A stretch of 64,000 bases of DNA from DASQUK01 sp035641315. GTDB taxonomy: Bacteria; Actinomycetota; Acidimicrobiia; Acidimicrobiales; VFJN01. The notes under the pieces are model-generated. The model was given only the letters and a program-made list of their open reading frames with translations. It did not search any database and was not told the origin of the DNA. Where the stretch lies: the NCBI GenBank assembly GCA_035641315.1, contig DASQUK010000214.1:5092-69091 (forward strand). The letters run 5' to 3'. Positions 16,272 through 28,100 of the stretch are shown piece by piece. Both the position numbers and the translations under genes were made by a program. Numbering within the stretch: position 1 is the first letter of the stretch; each line of letters begins with the position of its first letter.

Positions 16272-16767
16272 ACCAGCCCTCAGACCACTCGCGCAGCGTC
16301 CCCTTGTCGTCCTCGTAGACGAAGCCGCGCACGTTCTTGTGGGGGATGAACGGGCTGGCCTGGATGCGGGCGATCGACTGTCGGACGTCGTCATCGACGT
16401 CGGGGAACGCCTCGAGGGCGAACGGTGGACGGATGCCGGTGTCGGCGGCGATCTGGTCCTTCACGTCGTCGTCTCGGAAGGTGAGCATGCCGCAGTCGGT
16501 GTGGTGGATCAGGATGATCTCGGTGGTGCCCAGCAGGCGCTGCGAGATCGCCAGCGAGCGGATCACGTCGTCGGTGGCCACGCCGCCGGCGTTGCGGATC
16601 ACGTGGCCGTCGCCCAGGCCCAGGCCGAGAACCGCCTGCGGGTTGAGGCGGGCGTCCATGCAGGCCACCACGGCGACGTGCGTGGCGGGTGGCATCGGCA
16701 GCGAGCCCTGGTCGAACGTCTCGGCGTAGCGCCGGGCGTTGTGCAGCAGGTCGTCGGTGACGGTCAT
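16270..16767 (-). CDS. Beta-class carbonic anhydrase
   Basis: This 165-residue enzyme interconverts CO2 and bicarbonate. Zinc ligands lie in VVACMDARLNP (Cys and the Asp/Arg dyad) and in LIHHTDCGML (His and Cys). ATG 16767 is supported by GAGGGA seven bases upstream; the longer frame to 16830 is not needed. It lies 70 nt downstream of the XdhC-like gene on the same strand as coxMSL. The product of CO oxidation is CO2, so hydration next to the CO dehydrogenase genes is a sensible link, but cotranscription is inference. Confidence 0.92.
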   Translation of the reverse strand: MTVTDDLLHNARRYAETFDQGSLPMPPATHVAVVACMDARLNPQAVLGLGLGDGHVIRNAGGVATDDVIRSLAISQRLLGTTEIILIHHTDCGMLTFRDDDVKDQIAADTGIRPPFALEAFPDVDDDVRQSIARIQASPFIPHKNVRGFVYEDDKGTLREWSEGW

Positions 16768-16837
16768 CGGCGCGTCCCTCGGTGAGTCGGTTCCACGTCC
16801 GACCGTAAGCCGGTAACCCTGACCCATCAAGTCGGGT

Positions 16838-17788
16838 TTAGGCAGGCGGCGCCGGGAGGTAGGTGCTCGGGTCAGCCGCGAACGCCCGGAGGCAGCCCGT
16901 GCCGCAGAACCAGTAGCGCTTGCCGGCGTGGTCCAGGTGCAGCGCCGCGTCGTCGGCGACCACGGTCATGCCGCAGACCAGGTCGGTGGCCACCTCGGGC
17001 CGGCCGGCGGGCTCCGCCGTCGGGGCGGCCGTCGGAGCAGTCGCCGCGCCCGCCGCGCCGGACGGTCTCGGGCGCAGGGCCACGATCTCGGCCAGGATCG
17101 ACAGGGCCACCTCGCGCGGCGTACGGGCGCCGATGTCGAGGCCGGCGGGCGTGTGCACGGCGGCCCGCTGGGCGTCGTCGAGGTCGAGGGTGGCGACCAC
17201 CGCCTCCCCCCGCTTACGGCTGGCCACCAGGCCCACGTACGGCACGCCCGCGCGCACGGCCGCCTCCAGCATCGGCTCCTCGTCCCGCCCGTGGGAGGCC
17301 ACGACCACCGCGGCCGGATTGCCGGCCGATTTCCCGGCATCGCCTTCCAAAACCTCGAAGCCGACCCGTTCGGCCAGCGCCGCCAGGGCGGCGGCGATCG
17401 GCGATTCGCCGTGGATGGCGATGGTGGGCGCCGGGACGACCGGCTCGAGGAAGACCTCCAGCGTGCCGCCGGACAGGCAGGGGTTGACGACCGTGAGCGT
17501 GCCCTCCGACTCGCCGGACTCAGGGGACCCGTCAGCTGCGTCGCCCGAGGGCGAGATGCGCAGCAGCAGCGACTCGCCCGAGTCGAGGAGCGACAGGCAC
17601 TGCGCCCGCACCGTCGACTCGGCGCACACGCCCCCGACGAATCCCTCGATCGTGCCATCCGGCAGCACCACCGCCTCGTCGCCCGGCTTGGCGGACGTCG
17701 GCCGCTCGGCCCGCACCACCCGGGCGTGCACGAACGGCACCCGATCCCCCCGCAGCTCGGCGGCCCGGGCCTGGACGTCGACGTTCAC
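16838..17788 (-). CDS. XdhC/CoxF-family maturation factor fused to a YHS domain
   Basis: This 316-residue protein starts with the XdhC N-terminal domain (VVRAERPTSAKPGDEAVVLPDG, GFVGGVCAESTV) and continues with the XdhC Rossmann domain (AAVVVASHGRDEEPMLEAAV, YVGLVASRKRGE, GLDIGARTPREVALSI LAEI). XdhC-like proteins load or protect the molybdenum cofactor of xanthine dehydrogenase-family enzymes. After an Ala/Pro linker the last 50 residues form a YHS domain (DLVCGMTV, RYWFCGTGCLRAF) with three cysteines suited to metal binding. The fusion with YHS is the unusual part. It follows coxL by four bases, so it belongs to the cox operon. Confidence 0.85.
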   Translation of the reverse strand: MNVDVQARAAELRGDRVPFVHARVVRAERPTSAKPGDEAVVLPDGTIEGFVGGVCAESTVRAQCLSLLDSGESLLLRISPSGDAADGSPESGESEGTLTVVNPCLSGGTLEVFLEPVVPAPTIAIHGESPIAAALAALAERVGFEVLEGDAGKSAGNPAAVVVASHGRDEEPMLEAAVRAGVPYVGLVASRKRGEAVVATLDLDDAQRAAVHTPAGLDIGARTPREVALSILAEIVALRPRPSGAAGAATAPTAAPTAEPAGRPEVATDLVCGMTVVADDAALHLDHAGKRYWFCGTGCLRAFAADPSTYLPAPPA

Positions 17789-17792
17789 GCCA

Positions 17793-20206
<2,414 letters not shown>

Positions 20207-20210
<4 letters not shown>

Positions 20211-20752
20211 GTGGAGGCTCCTTCCGTGACCGTGTTGCCCGGCGCCGCACTGTCGTCGGCGCCGGGCTCCACGGCCTCCCCCGATCCGGGACCTTCAGGA
20301 TGATCTGCCGCCCAGCGAATCGCCCGTACCACGTTCTCGTAGCCGGTGCAGCGGCAAAACTGCCCTGAGATCGCTTCCCGTATATCGGCCTCGGTGGGTT
20401 GGGGGTCGTGGTCGAGCAACCAGCGGGCGGTCATCAGCATCCCAGGCGTGCAGAAGCCGCACTGCAGCCCGTGGCACTGCATGAACCCGTGCTGGATGGG
20501 GTCGAGCTCGCCGTCACGCTCGAGATCCTCGACCGTGCGGATCGTCCGCCCCCCGGCCATGGCCGCGAGCACGGTGCAGCTCTTGACCGGCTCCCCGTCC
20601 ATCCACAGCACGCAGGTCCCGCAGTTCGACGTGTCGCAGCCCCAGTGCGTGCCGGTCAGGCCCAGGTGGTCGCGCACGAAGTGCACGAGCAGCAGGCGGG
20701 GCTCGATGTCGCGCGTGACCTCCTCGCCGTTGACGGTCATCGTCACCTGCAT
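20207..20752 (-). CDS. coxS: CO dehydrogenase small (iron-sulfur) subunit
   Basis: This 181-residue subunit carries two [2Fe-2S] clusters. The plant-type ferredoxin domain has CDTSNCGTC plus a later Cys (VKSCTVL). The helical domain has CGFCTPGM and CRCTGY. It passes electrons from the Mo-Cu site of CoxL to the FAD of CoxM. The last 25 residues are an acidic extension. It lies 58 nt after coxM; that spacer holds a copy of the dispersed double-hairpin repeat. Confidence 0.95.
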
Positions 20753-20763
20753 GGGACAGACCC

Positions 20764-20798
20764 CCCGCTCCTGGCCTTCGGCCGGGCCGCTCGGGCCC
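20764..20798 (+). repeat. Dispersed double-hairpin repeat, copy 1 (inside cox operon)
   Basis: The sequence reads CCCGCTC, CTGGCC, TTCGGCC, then GGGCCGCTCGGGCCC. It sits in the coxM-coxS spacer. See the finding on the whole family. Confidence 0.75.
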
Positions 20799-20810
20799 CG
20801 TTCGCTGCGC

Positions 20811-21701
20811 TCACTCAGCTCCCCCTCCAGTGGATTCCCCCCGGGCCCGCTCCACCGACCGGCGCAGCGCCCGCAGCGTGAGCTCCCGCGCCAGGTGGCG
20901 CTTGTAGTCCACCGGCCCGCGCTGGTCGGCGGACGGATCGCACTCTTCGGCCGCGGCGTCGGCCGCCGCCGCCATGTTGTCCTCGGTGGCGGCCTGGCCG
21001 CGCAGCCTGTCCTCGGCCGCCGGCGCGCAGAAGTGCGGGGCGCCCAGGGCGGTCAGCCCGATGCCGACGTCGGTCACCGTGTCGCCGTCGAGGGTGACGA
21101 AGGCGCCCGCGGCGGCGATGGGCCAGTCCCCGACTCGCCGCTCGATCTTCTCGTAGGCGCTGCCCGCGCCGGGGCGGATCGGCACCCGGATCTCCGTGAG
21201 GATCTCGGCCGGTTCCAGCACCGTCTCGTACGGGCCGCTGTGGAACTCCCTCGCCGACACGGTGCGCGCTCCCCCGGTCGAGCGGATGACCATCTCGGCC
21301 CGGAGCGCGGCCCCCACGGCCGCCAAGTCCTCGGACGGGTCGGCCTGGCAGAACGAGCCGCCGATCGTGCCCCGGTTGCGCACGATGGGGTCGGCGATCA
21401 CCCGCTCGGCGTCGTGGAAGATCGCGTAGTGCTCGCCCAGCACCGGCGACGCCAACAGCTCGGCGTGGCGGGTCATGCCACCGATCACGATGGCCTCGCC
21501 CTCGAGCCGGATGTACGCCAGGTCGGTCAGGTCGTTGATGTCGACCAGCACCTCGGGTCGCGCCAGGCGCAGCTTCATCATGGGCAGGAGGCTGTGGCCG
21601 CCCGCGAGGAGGCGGGCCTCGGGTCCGTGGCGCTCGAGCAGCATCAGTGCATCGTCGACGCTGCCAGCGCGTTCGTACTCGAACGGCGCAGGCGTCTGCA
21701 T
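20811..21701 (-). CDS. coxM: CO dehydrogenase medium (FAD) subunit
   Basis: This 296-residue subunit binds FAD through LLAGGHSLLPMMKLR (about 31-45) and RNRGTIGGSFCQADPSEDL (about 108-126), the two conserved segments of the CoxM/CutB family. It starts the order M-S-L shared by known cox operons. The N-terminus FEYERAGSVDDALMLL is normal. The divergent LysR gene begins 225 nt away, so regulation from the shared region is likely. Confidence 0.93.
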   Translation of the reverse strand: MQTPAPFEYERAGSVDDALMLLERHGPEARLLAGGHSLLPMMKLRLARPEVLVDINDLTDLAYIRLEGEAIVIGGMTRHAELLASPVLGEHYAIFHDAERVIADPIVRNRGTIGGSFCQADPSEDLAAVGAALRAEMVIRSTGGARTVSAREFHSGPYETVLEPAEILTEIRVPIRPGAGSAYEKIERRVGDWPIAAAGAFVTLDGDTVTDVGIGLTALGAPHFCAPAAEDRLRGQAATEDNMAAAADAAAEECDPSADQRGPVDYKRHLARELTLRALRRSVERARGESTGGGAE

Positions 21702-21834
21702 CCTCCACCTCCTCGCGGCAGCCTGCGGCCCGCGCCCCCGGGCCGCCGAGCGAGTGTGGGTCCCTCCCCGGACCGTGTCCAGAGCCGCCTAACCGAACGC
21801 TTATCTCGGATGTCATGGGCGCTACGGTTCGCGC

Positions 21835-21930
21835 GTGACCCTGTCTCCTCGGGGGCTGCGCCCCCGGACCCCATCGCCACCCGGCTCCCTAGCGGTCGCT
21901 CGGTCGGCCGGTCAGGAGCTGCGCTCATGA
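21835..21930 (+). CDS. Possible 31-residue upstream peptide coupled to the LysR gene
   Basis: The frame starts at GTG 21835 with peptide VTLSPRGLRPRTPSPPGSLA and ends ...GQELRS at TGA 21930, overlapping the LysR start as ATGA. A related frame (33261-33416) precedes the anti-sigma-like gene at 33413 with the same overlap. The match could reflect a shared DNA repeat rather than a selected peptide: the stretch encoding PRGLRPR is itself a hairpin. Treated as tentative. Confidence 0.35.
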   Translation: MTLSPRGLRPRTPSPPGSLAVARSAGQELRS

Positions 21931-22877
21931 CCCTCACCCAGCTCGAGGCGTTCGTGCTCGTGGCCCGCCTCGGATCGGTCAAGGCCGCCGCCCGGGTGCT
22001 CGGCGTCAGCGAGCCGGCGGTGTCCGGAGCGCTGGCGGCGCTGCGGCAGCACCTGGGCGATCCGTTGGTCGTGCGCACGCAAGGCGGCATGGACCTGACG
22101 TCCGGCGGCCAGCGCCTGGTCCCCATCGCCTCCCAGATGGTGAACCTGGCCGTCGAAGCAGAGGACGCCATCCGCCGGGCTCAGGGCGCTCCCGAGCTCT
22201 TGCGGGTGGTCGCCACCAGCACCGTGGCCGAGTACGTGGCCCGGCCGCTGCTCAACGCCTTCACCGCGCGCCACGGGCCGGTGGAGGCGACGCTAGGGGT
22301 CACGACGGCCACCGAGATGCCGGCGCTGCTGCTCGAGCGGCTGGCCGACGTGGGACTGGGGCCGCGCCTGTCCGACCTCGAGGCCGGACCGATGATGCGC
22401 TACCGCCTGGTCGTGGTGACCGGGAGGCGGCACGCGCTGGCCCGGTCCCCGCATGTCGGGCTGCCGTCGCTCGCCGGCCAGGACTGGCTGGTCGACGCCA
22501 GCGGGGCCGATCCCGCCACCGAGATAGGCATGCTGCTCGCCCGGCTGCGGGTGCCCGAATCCCGGATCCGGGTGTTCCCCAGCTTGGGGGCCGCATGGGC
22601 GGCGGCGGCGGACGGCGAGGGCGTCGCGCCGGGCGTCGCCCACCTGGTGGCGAGCGACGTCGAGCGGGGCCGGCTGGTGGTGCTGCCGGTGGAGGGCACG
22701 CCGCTCGACCTGCTGTGGCATGTCAACACCGTGGGCGCCGACCGGCGCTCGCCGATGGCCACCAAGCTGCGGCGGTTCCTCGACACCCCGCACGCCATGC
22801 AGGCCATGCACCGGGCCGACGGCAGCATCCCCGTGTCCCGCTTCAGGCCGCCCGTCTACGTGACGCTCTGGAGCTGA
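21927..22877 (+). CDS. LysR-family regulator (CutR-like) of CO dehydrogenase genes
   Basis: This 316-residue protein has the N-terminal winged helix (MTLTQLEAFVLVARLGSVKAAARVLGVSEPAVSGALAALR, residues 1-40) and a substrate-binding-like effector domain from about residue 90 (LRVVATSTVAEYVARPLL). CAGGAG precedes the start. In mycobacteria CutR, also LysR-type, is divergent from cutB-C-A, the homologues of coxM-S-L; the same arrangement here suggests it activates the cox operon. The effector is unknown. A perfect 14-bp hairpin follows the gene. Confidence 0.85.
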   Translation: MTLTQLEAFVLVARLGSVKAAARVLGVSEPAVSGALAALRQHLGDPLVVRTQGGMDLTSGGQRLVPIASQMVNLAVEAEDAIRRAQGAPELLRVVATSTVAEYVARPLLNAFTARHGPVEATLGVTTATEMPALLLERLADVGLGPRLSDLEAGPMMRYRLVVVTGRRHALARSPHVGLPSLAGQDWLVDASGADPATEIGMLLARLRVPESRIRVFPSLGAAWAAAADGEGVAPGVAHLVASDVERGRLVVLPVEGTPLDLLWHVNTVGADRRSPMATKLRRFLDTPHAMQAMHRADGSIPVSRFRPPVYVTLWS

Positions 22878-22883
22878 CGCATT

Positions 22884-22914
22884 TCGAGGGGGGAGGGAAA
22901 CCCTCCCCCCTCGA
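22884..22914 (+). terminator. Perfect 14-bp hairpin after the LysR gene
   Basis: TCGAGGGGGGAGGG (22884-22897) pairs with its exact complement at 22901-22914 around AAA. There is no T tract. A second G-run/C-run hairpin lies around 22999-23028, so the 197-nt spacer before the next gene is strongly structured. Confidence 0.6.
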
Positions 22915-23074
22915 CCTCCCCCCACCTCTTGGGCCGCCGCCTGTCGGCGGCGTCGACCTCCTGTCGCTCGACCGGCAAAGCACGGATCGAGCGACGGCGG
23001 GGGGCTCCGGCGGAAGCCTCCGCCCCCCACACCCCCCGCCGCGGCGTCCACCGGATGCGCTAGTACATGGAGCC

Positions 23075-24613
23075 ATGCGGGTTCCGTTGACGATCGCCGA
23101 TCACCTCGAGCGCGCGGCGCTCGTCTATCCCGAGCGCGTCGGCGTGGTGGACGAGCCCGACCAGCCGGCGGCGTCGTGGGGCTCGCTGACCTACCGGCGC
23201 GTCGCCGAGCTGGCCCGGGCCCAGGCCGCCGGGCTCGACGGCCTCGGTGTCGGCCGGGGCGAGCGGGTGGCAATCGTGTCGCACAACGCCGCCCGGCTGC
23301 TGGTGTCGTTCTTCGGCGTGAGCGCGTGGGGGCGGGTGCTAGTCCCGGTCAACTTCCGCCTCAACGCCGACGAGGTCGGCTACATCGTCGAGCACTCGGG
23401 CGCCTCGGTGCTGCTGGTCGATCCCGAGCTCGACGTGGCGCTGGCGGGCATCGACTGCAAGCACCGCTTCGTGCTCGGTGCCGAGACAGACGCCTCTGTG
23501 TGGCCAACCGACGCCGCCGACCCCGAGCCGTGGGACGAGCCCGACGAGGACGCCACCGCCACAATCAACTACACCAGCGGCACCACCGCCCGGCCCAAGG
23601 GCGTGCAGCTCACCCACCGCAACCTGTGGGTCAACGCCGCCGTGTTCGGCTGGCAGACCGGCGTGAGCGACCGCGACGTCTACCTGCACACCCTGCCGAT
23701 GTTCCACTGCAACGGCTGGGGCATGCCGTTCGCGCTGGCGGGCATGGGCGCTGGCCAGGTGGTGCTGCGCAAGGTGGACGGCGCCGAGATCCTGCGCCGC
23801 ATCGAGCAACACGGCGTGACGCTGCTGTGCGGGGCGCCGGCGGTGGTCGCCGCCATCCTCGATGCCGCCGAGCGCTGGGACGGCGAGGTGCCGGGCCGCG
23901 ACCGGGTTCGCATGGTGGTGGCGGGCGCGCCGCCCCCGACCCGCACGATCGAGCGGATGGAGACCGAGCTCGGTTGGGAGTTCATCCAGATCTACGGCCT
24001 CACCGAGACGTCGCCGCTGCTCACCATGAACCGGCGTCGGGCCGAGTGGGACGACCTGTCCCCCGCCGAGCGCGCGACACGGCTCGTGCGGGCCGGTGCG
24101 CCGACGCTCGGCGTGCGCCTGCGGACCAGCGACGACGGTGAGGTGCTGGCCCGCTCGAACGTCGTGCTCGACGGCTACTGGAACCAACCCGACGCGACGG
24201 CGGACGCCCTGGCCGACGGCTGGTTCCACACCGGTGACGGCGGCGACATGGAGGACGGCTACGTCGCCATCTCCGACCGCAAGAAGGACGTGATCATCTC
24301 GGGCGGCGAGAACGTGTCGTCGATCGAGGTCGAGGACGTGCTGCACTCCCATCCCGCCGTGGCGGAGGTGGCGGTGATCGGCGTCCCCGACGAACGCTGG
24401 GGCGAGACGGTGAAGGCTCTGGTGGTGCTGGCCGTCGGCGTGGACGCCGATGAACCGGCGCTGATCGCGCACTGCCGCGATCGCCTGGCCCACTTCAAGT
24501 GCCCGACCTCGGTGGAGATCCGCGACACGCTCCCCCGCACCGCCACCGGCAAGCTCCAGAAGTTCAAGCTGCGCGCCCCGTATTGGGAGGGCCGCCAGCG
24601 CCAGGTCAACTAG
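23075..24613 (+). CDS. AMP-dependent acyl-CoA synthetase
   Basis: This 512-residue ANL-superfamily enzyme activates a carboxylic acid as acyl-AMP and then acyl-CoA. A P-loop-like TINYTSGTTARPKGVQLTHRN lies near residue 165, then IQIYGLTETSPL, WFHTGDGGDMEDGYVAI, DRKKDVIISGGENVSSIEVED and the catalytic Lys segment LPRTATGKLQKFKLR. ATG 23075 has GGAG just upstream. It resembles the medium/long-chain FadD/AlkK group (long protein family members of about 510-540 residues). The substrate cannot be fixed from sequence. It stands alone on its strand. Confidence 0.88.
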   Translation: MRVPLTIADHLERAALVYPERVGVVDEPDQPAASWGSLTYRRVAELARAQAAGLDGLGVGRGERVAIVSHNAARLLVSFFGVSAWGRVLVPVNFRLNADEVGYIVEHSGASVLLVDPELDVALAGIDCKHRFVLGAETDASVWPTDAADPEPWDEPDEDATATINYTSGTTARPKGVQLTHRNLWVNAAVFGWQTGVSDRDVYLHTLPMFHCNGWGMPFALAGMGAGQVVLRKVDGAEILRRIEQHGVTLLCGAPAVVAAILDAAERWDGEVPGRDRVRMVVAGAPPPTRTIERMETELGWEFIQIYGLTETSPLLTMNRRRAEWDDLSPAERATRLVRAGAPTLGVRLRTSDDGEVLARSNVVLDGYWNQPDATADALADGWFHTGDGGDMEDGYVAISDRKKDVIISGGENVSSIEVEDVLHSHPAVAEVAVIGVPDERWGETVKALVVLAVGVDADEPALIAHCRDRLAHFKCPTSVEIRDTLPRTATGKLQKFKLRAPYWEGRQRQVN

Positions 24614-24646
24614 AAGATTGCGCGGATAGGTCACGTCTGCTCGTCC

Positions 24647-24667
24647 TCGGCGGCTGCGCCGCCGAGA
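24647..24667. repeat. Perfect 9-bp hairpin after the acyl-CoA synthetase gene
   Basis: CTCGGCGGC pairs with GCCGCCGAG around TGC. It resembles the stem of the dispersed double-hairpin repeats and lies 34 nt after the stop of the acyl-CoA synthetase gene, so it may serve as its transcript end. Confidence 0.5.
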
Positions 24668-24683
24668 GCCAACCACCTAGGAT

Positions 24684-24721
24684 CCCGCTCTTGGCGCCTT
24701 CGGCGCCGGGCCGCTCGGGCC
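24684..24721 (+). repeat. Dispersed double-hairpin repeat, copy 2
   Basis: CCCGCTCTTGGCG, CCTTCGGCGCC, GGGCCGCTCGGGCC: hairpin GGCGCCTTCGGCGCC plus hairpin GGGCC/GGCCC-like. A partial second hairpin (GGCCGCTCGGGCC) follows at about 24745-24757. Confidence 0.75.
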
Positions 24722-24815
24722 ACGACGCGTATCCTCCGCTCCCACGGCCGCTCGGGCCGGGGCCTCGCCTATCGGCTCGGCCTCTGGGAAGGGGTTCCAG
24801 CGAAGGGAGAGCACC

Positions 24816-25091
24816 ATGCCGTTGTTCCTCGTCGAGCGGAACTTCGCGGAGGAGCTGGAGCTCGGAGCCGACGACGTCCTCGGCATCCAGGCCGTCAACG
24901 ACGACGTCGGCGTGCGCTGGGTCTACTCGTTCCTCAGCGCCGACAAGCGCAAGACGTACTGCCTGTACGAGGCGCCGACCGAGGAGGCCATCCGCGAGGC
25001 GGCACGCCGCAACGGGATCCCGGCCGACGCGATCGTTGCCGTCGACGAGCTCCACCCGGAACGAATCGTCGCCGGCGCCGATCGCACCTGA
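24816..25091 (+). CDS. DUF4242 (SCO4226-type) small protein
   Basis: This 91-residue protein resembles the DUF4242 family, ferredoxin-like alpha-beta proteins; the Streptomyces member SCO4226 binds nickel. Shared features are the N-terminal strand FLVERNF, a central DVGVRWVYSFLSADKRKTYCLYEAPTEEAIREAA and a C-terminal helix pair. GAAGGGAGAG upstream of ATG 24816 is a strong ribosome site. The function in cells is unknown. It converges on the LuxR-type gene with 19 bases between. Confidence 0.8.
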   Translation: MPLFLVERNFAEELELGADDVLGIQAVNDDVGVRWVYSFLSADKRKTYCLYEAPTEEAIREAARRNGIPADAIVAVDELHPERIVAGADRT

Positions 25092-25110
25092 CCTGTCGAT
25101 CCAGCGAGTC

Positions 25111-28100
25111 CTATCCAGCGACCAGGCCACGGCGCATCGCCCACGTCGCCGCTTCGGTGCGATTGGCACATCCCGTCTTGAGCAGGATCGAGCGCACGTG
25201 GTTGGCCGCGGTGTGCTGGCTGATGTGGAGCCGGCTGCCGATCTCACGGTTGCTGCGCCCCTCGACCAGGTGGTGCAACACCGCGACCTCGCGGGCCGTG
25301 AGGCTGACCGTCGGCCCCCCGTCACCCCTGCTGTCGTTGCCCGGCCCCGTGACCGGCGCAGTCGCCGCCCGGTCGAGGGCGTCGGTGGCGTCGGCCAGCA
25401 GACGCGCCATGCCCAGTCGGCGAGCCGTCTCGACGGCCGACTGGAGGAGCGCCCGGCCACGGTCGACATCGCCCGGACGCCCGCGGCCGGCGAGGAACCC
25501 CCCGTAGGCGACCTGGCTGTGGGCGAGCCAGACCGGCATGCCGGCCCGGCCGTCGAGCCGCAGCGCGGCCTCGAAGTGGGTTTCGGCATCGCGCGGGCGG
25601 CCGAGCAGGGCCGCCAACGAACCGAGGTGCCGGTCGACCGAACCGTACGCAGCGAGGAGGTTGCCCACCTGCACGACGAGGTTGCGGTACGGCACGAGCT
25701 CCCGGTAGACGGCATCCCCCGCATCGTGATCGGCCACGGCGACGGCGGCATCGGCCAGGTAGCTGAGCGAGGTGCAGTAGAGGGAGTCGCGGGGAACGGC
25801 GAGCAGGCCGTCGGCCACCAGGTAGCGCAGCTCACGCGCCGCGTCGTCGGTGCGTCCGAGCTCGGCGTAGAGCACGGCCAGGGCGGGCCGCCAGGTCGCG
25901 CCCTCCCGCCCCAGGCGGGCGACGGCCTCGACGAGCGGTCGGGCCTCACCGAGGCGTCCCTGCTCGCGACGGATGGTGAAGAGCTGGACGCCGTAACCAC
26001 CGGCCGCGTCGTTGCCCGACAGGAACCCCGATAGGGTGTTCGCCTCCTCGGCCATCGCCTCGGCCTTGGCGAGGCGACCGTCGCCCATCGCCAGTAGCGA
26101 GTGGAGCTGCAGGTCGAGCACCCGGAACAACGGTTGGCCCGACGCCAGGGCGAGCGCCCGGTGCCGGGGCGCCAGCTCGCGCACCTCGTCGAGCTCACCG
26201 AGCGTGATCAGCCCGTACAGCAGCTTGTCGAGCGCCGCGTGCTCCCACACGTCGCCCGTGCCGCGTGCCCGCGCCTCCAGCTCCCGCGCGATCGCCACCT
26301 GGTGGTCGATGGTGGCGGGCACCCAGGGCACGAACAGCACGGCCGACATGGCCTCCCGCAGGGCGGCGAAGTCGTCGAGCTCGCGGGCGGCGGCCAGGGC
26401 GGCGTCGGTGAGGACACGGGCCTCCTCAGCCCGGCCGGACAGGGCGAGCGAGCGGCCGAGCGCGGCACGGACCCGCACCTCGATCGCCTCGTCGTCAACC
26501 AGCGGCAGCGCCTGACGGAGGAGGTGCTCGGAGGTGCCACCGTGGAGCGCGGCCCGCCAGTTGGCGTCCTCGTGGGCCAGCGCCGCGGCCACGACCTGCG
26601 CCGGCTCGCCGCACCCGACGGCGAGCGCGTGCGCTTCCAGGCAGCGAGCCTGGGCGGCGGTCACGTCGCCGGCCCGCATGTGGGCGTCGGCCAGCTCGAG
26701 CAGGAGCTCGCACCGCGCCGGTGCCGACCCGACGAGTCCGAGGACCGCCTCCAGGTGCTGGGCCGCGTCGTCGTAGGCGACGGCCCGCACGGCGGCTGCC
26801 GCTGCCCGCCGGGCGGCGGCCACGACCTCATCGGAATCGGCCAAGGGGACGGCGGCCACCAAGTGGTGCGCGACCTGGCTCACGGACCGGTCGCCGCGCA
26901 CGCGCTCGAGCGCGCGGGCGACGTCGAGGTGCATGCCACGCTTCGATGCCGAGGACAGGTTGTCTACCACCGAGCGCTGGACGAGGCCGTGGGCGAAGCG
27001 ATGCTCCCCGCCACCCGTCTCGGTGACGAGCCCGGCGCGCACGGCCGGATCGAGCGCTTCGAGCACAGTGCGCGGTTCGGCCTGCACAGCCTCGGACATC
27101 ACGTCGGCGGTGAACTGCGTGCCGATGACCGCCGCCACCTCCAGCAGCCTCCGGGTGCCGTCGGGGAGCCGGCCGAGCCGCGCGTCGACCACCTCGCGCA
27201 CCCCCTCCGGGCTGGCGACCTCGTGGAGGGGCCGGGCGATCCGCCAGCGACCGGCGCGGCGGGCCAGGTGGCCCGTGTCGACGAGCTGGCGCCACAGCTC
27301 ACCGAGCAGGAAGGCGTTGCCGCCCGTCTGGGCGTCGAGCACGTCGACGACGGCGTCGAGCGTCGGGTCGGTCTCCTGGCCGGCGGCGCCGGCCACGAAG
27401 CGTCGGATCCCGTCGCGGTCGAACCCGGCCAGGGCGACCCGGCTGACACCGGGGTGCCGGCGGAGGTCGGGTAGCGCCTCCCGCAGGGCGTCGCCCACCT
27501 CCGCCGACGTCGACCGGTAGGAGCCGACGATGGCCACGCCGTTGGCCGGGCTGGCTCGGATCAGGTGGTCGAGGAGCTGGATCGTCGGGCGGCCGGCCCA
27601 CTGCAGGTCGTCGAGCACCAGCAGCAACGGCCGCTGGGCTGCGACCTGGTCGATCAGCGAGGTGACGGCACCGAACAGGCGGTACCGCTCGGTGGCCGAG
27701 TCGCTGGCATCGCCGCGAGCGGGCGCATCGACGATCGCCGCCAGCGACGGGGCGAGCCGCGCCAGCTCGACGGCGTGAACCTCCGCCAGGCGAGCCAGCT
27801 GATCGGCGCCGAAACCCCGCACCAGGTGCTCCAGCGCCTCGGCGAACGGCTGGTAGGGCGCGGCCGGGGCGTCGGAGCACCCGCCGTACAGCACCACGGC
27901 GCCCCCGTCATGGACCGACCGCGCGAACTCGCTGAGCAGCCGCGTCTTGCCCGTGCCGGCCTCACCACCGACGAGCACGACCTGACGGGCGCCGCTGCCC
28001 GCGGCCACCCAGGCGCGCTGAAGCACCGACCACGCCTCGTCGCGCGGCACGAAGGGGAATGGCGCCTCGAGGGACAGCAGCGCCGGGAGCGGGACCGCCA

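Noticed and set aside
20753..20810. The coxM-coxS spacer as a terminator separating two operons
   Set aside because: The spacer holds a dispersed repeat without a T tract. The M-S-L order is a single operon in known organisms.
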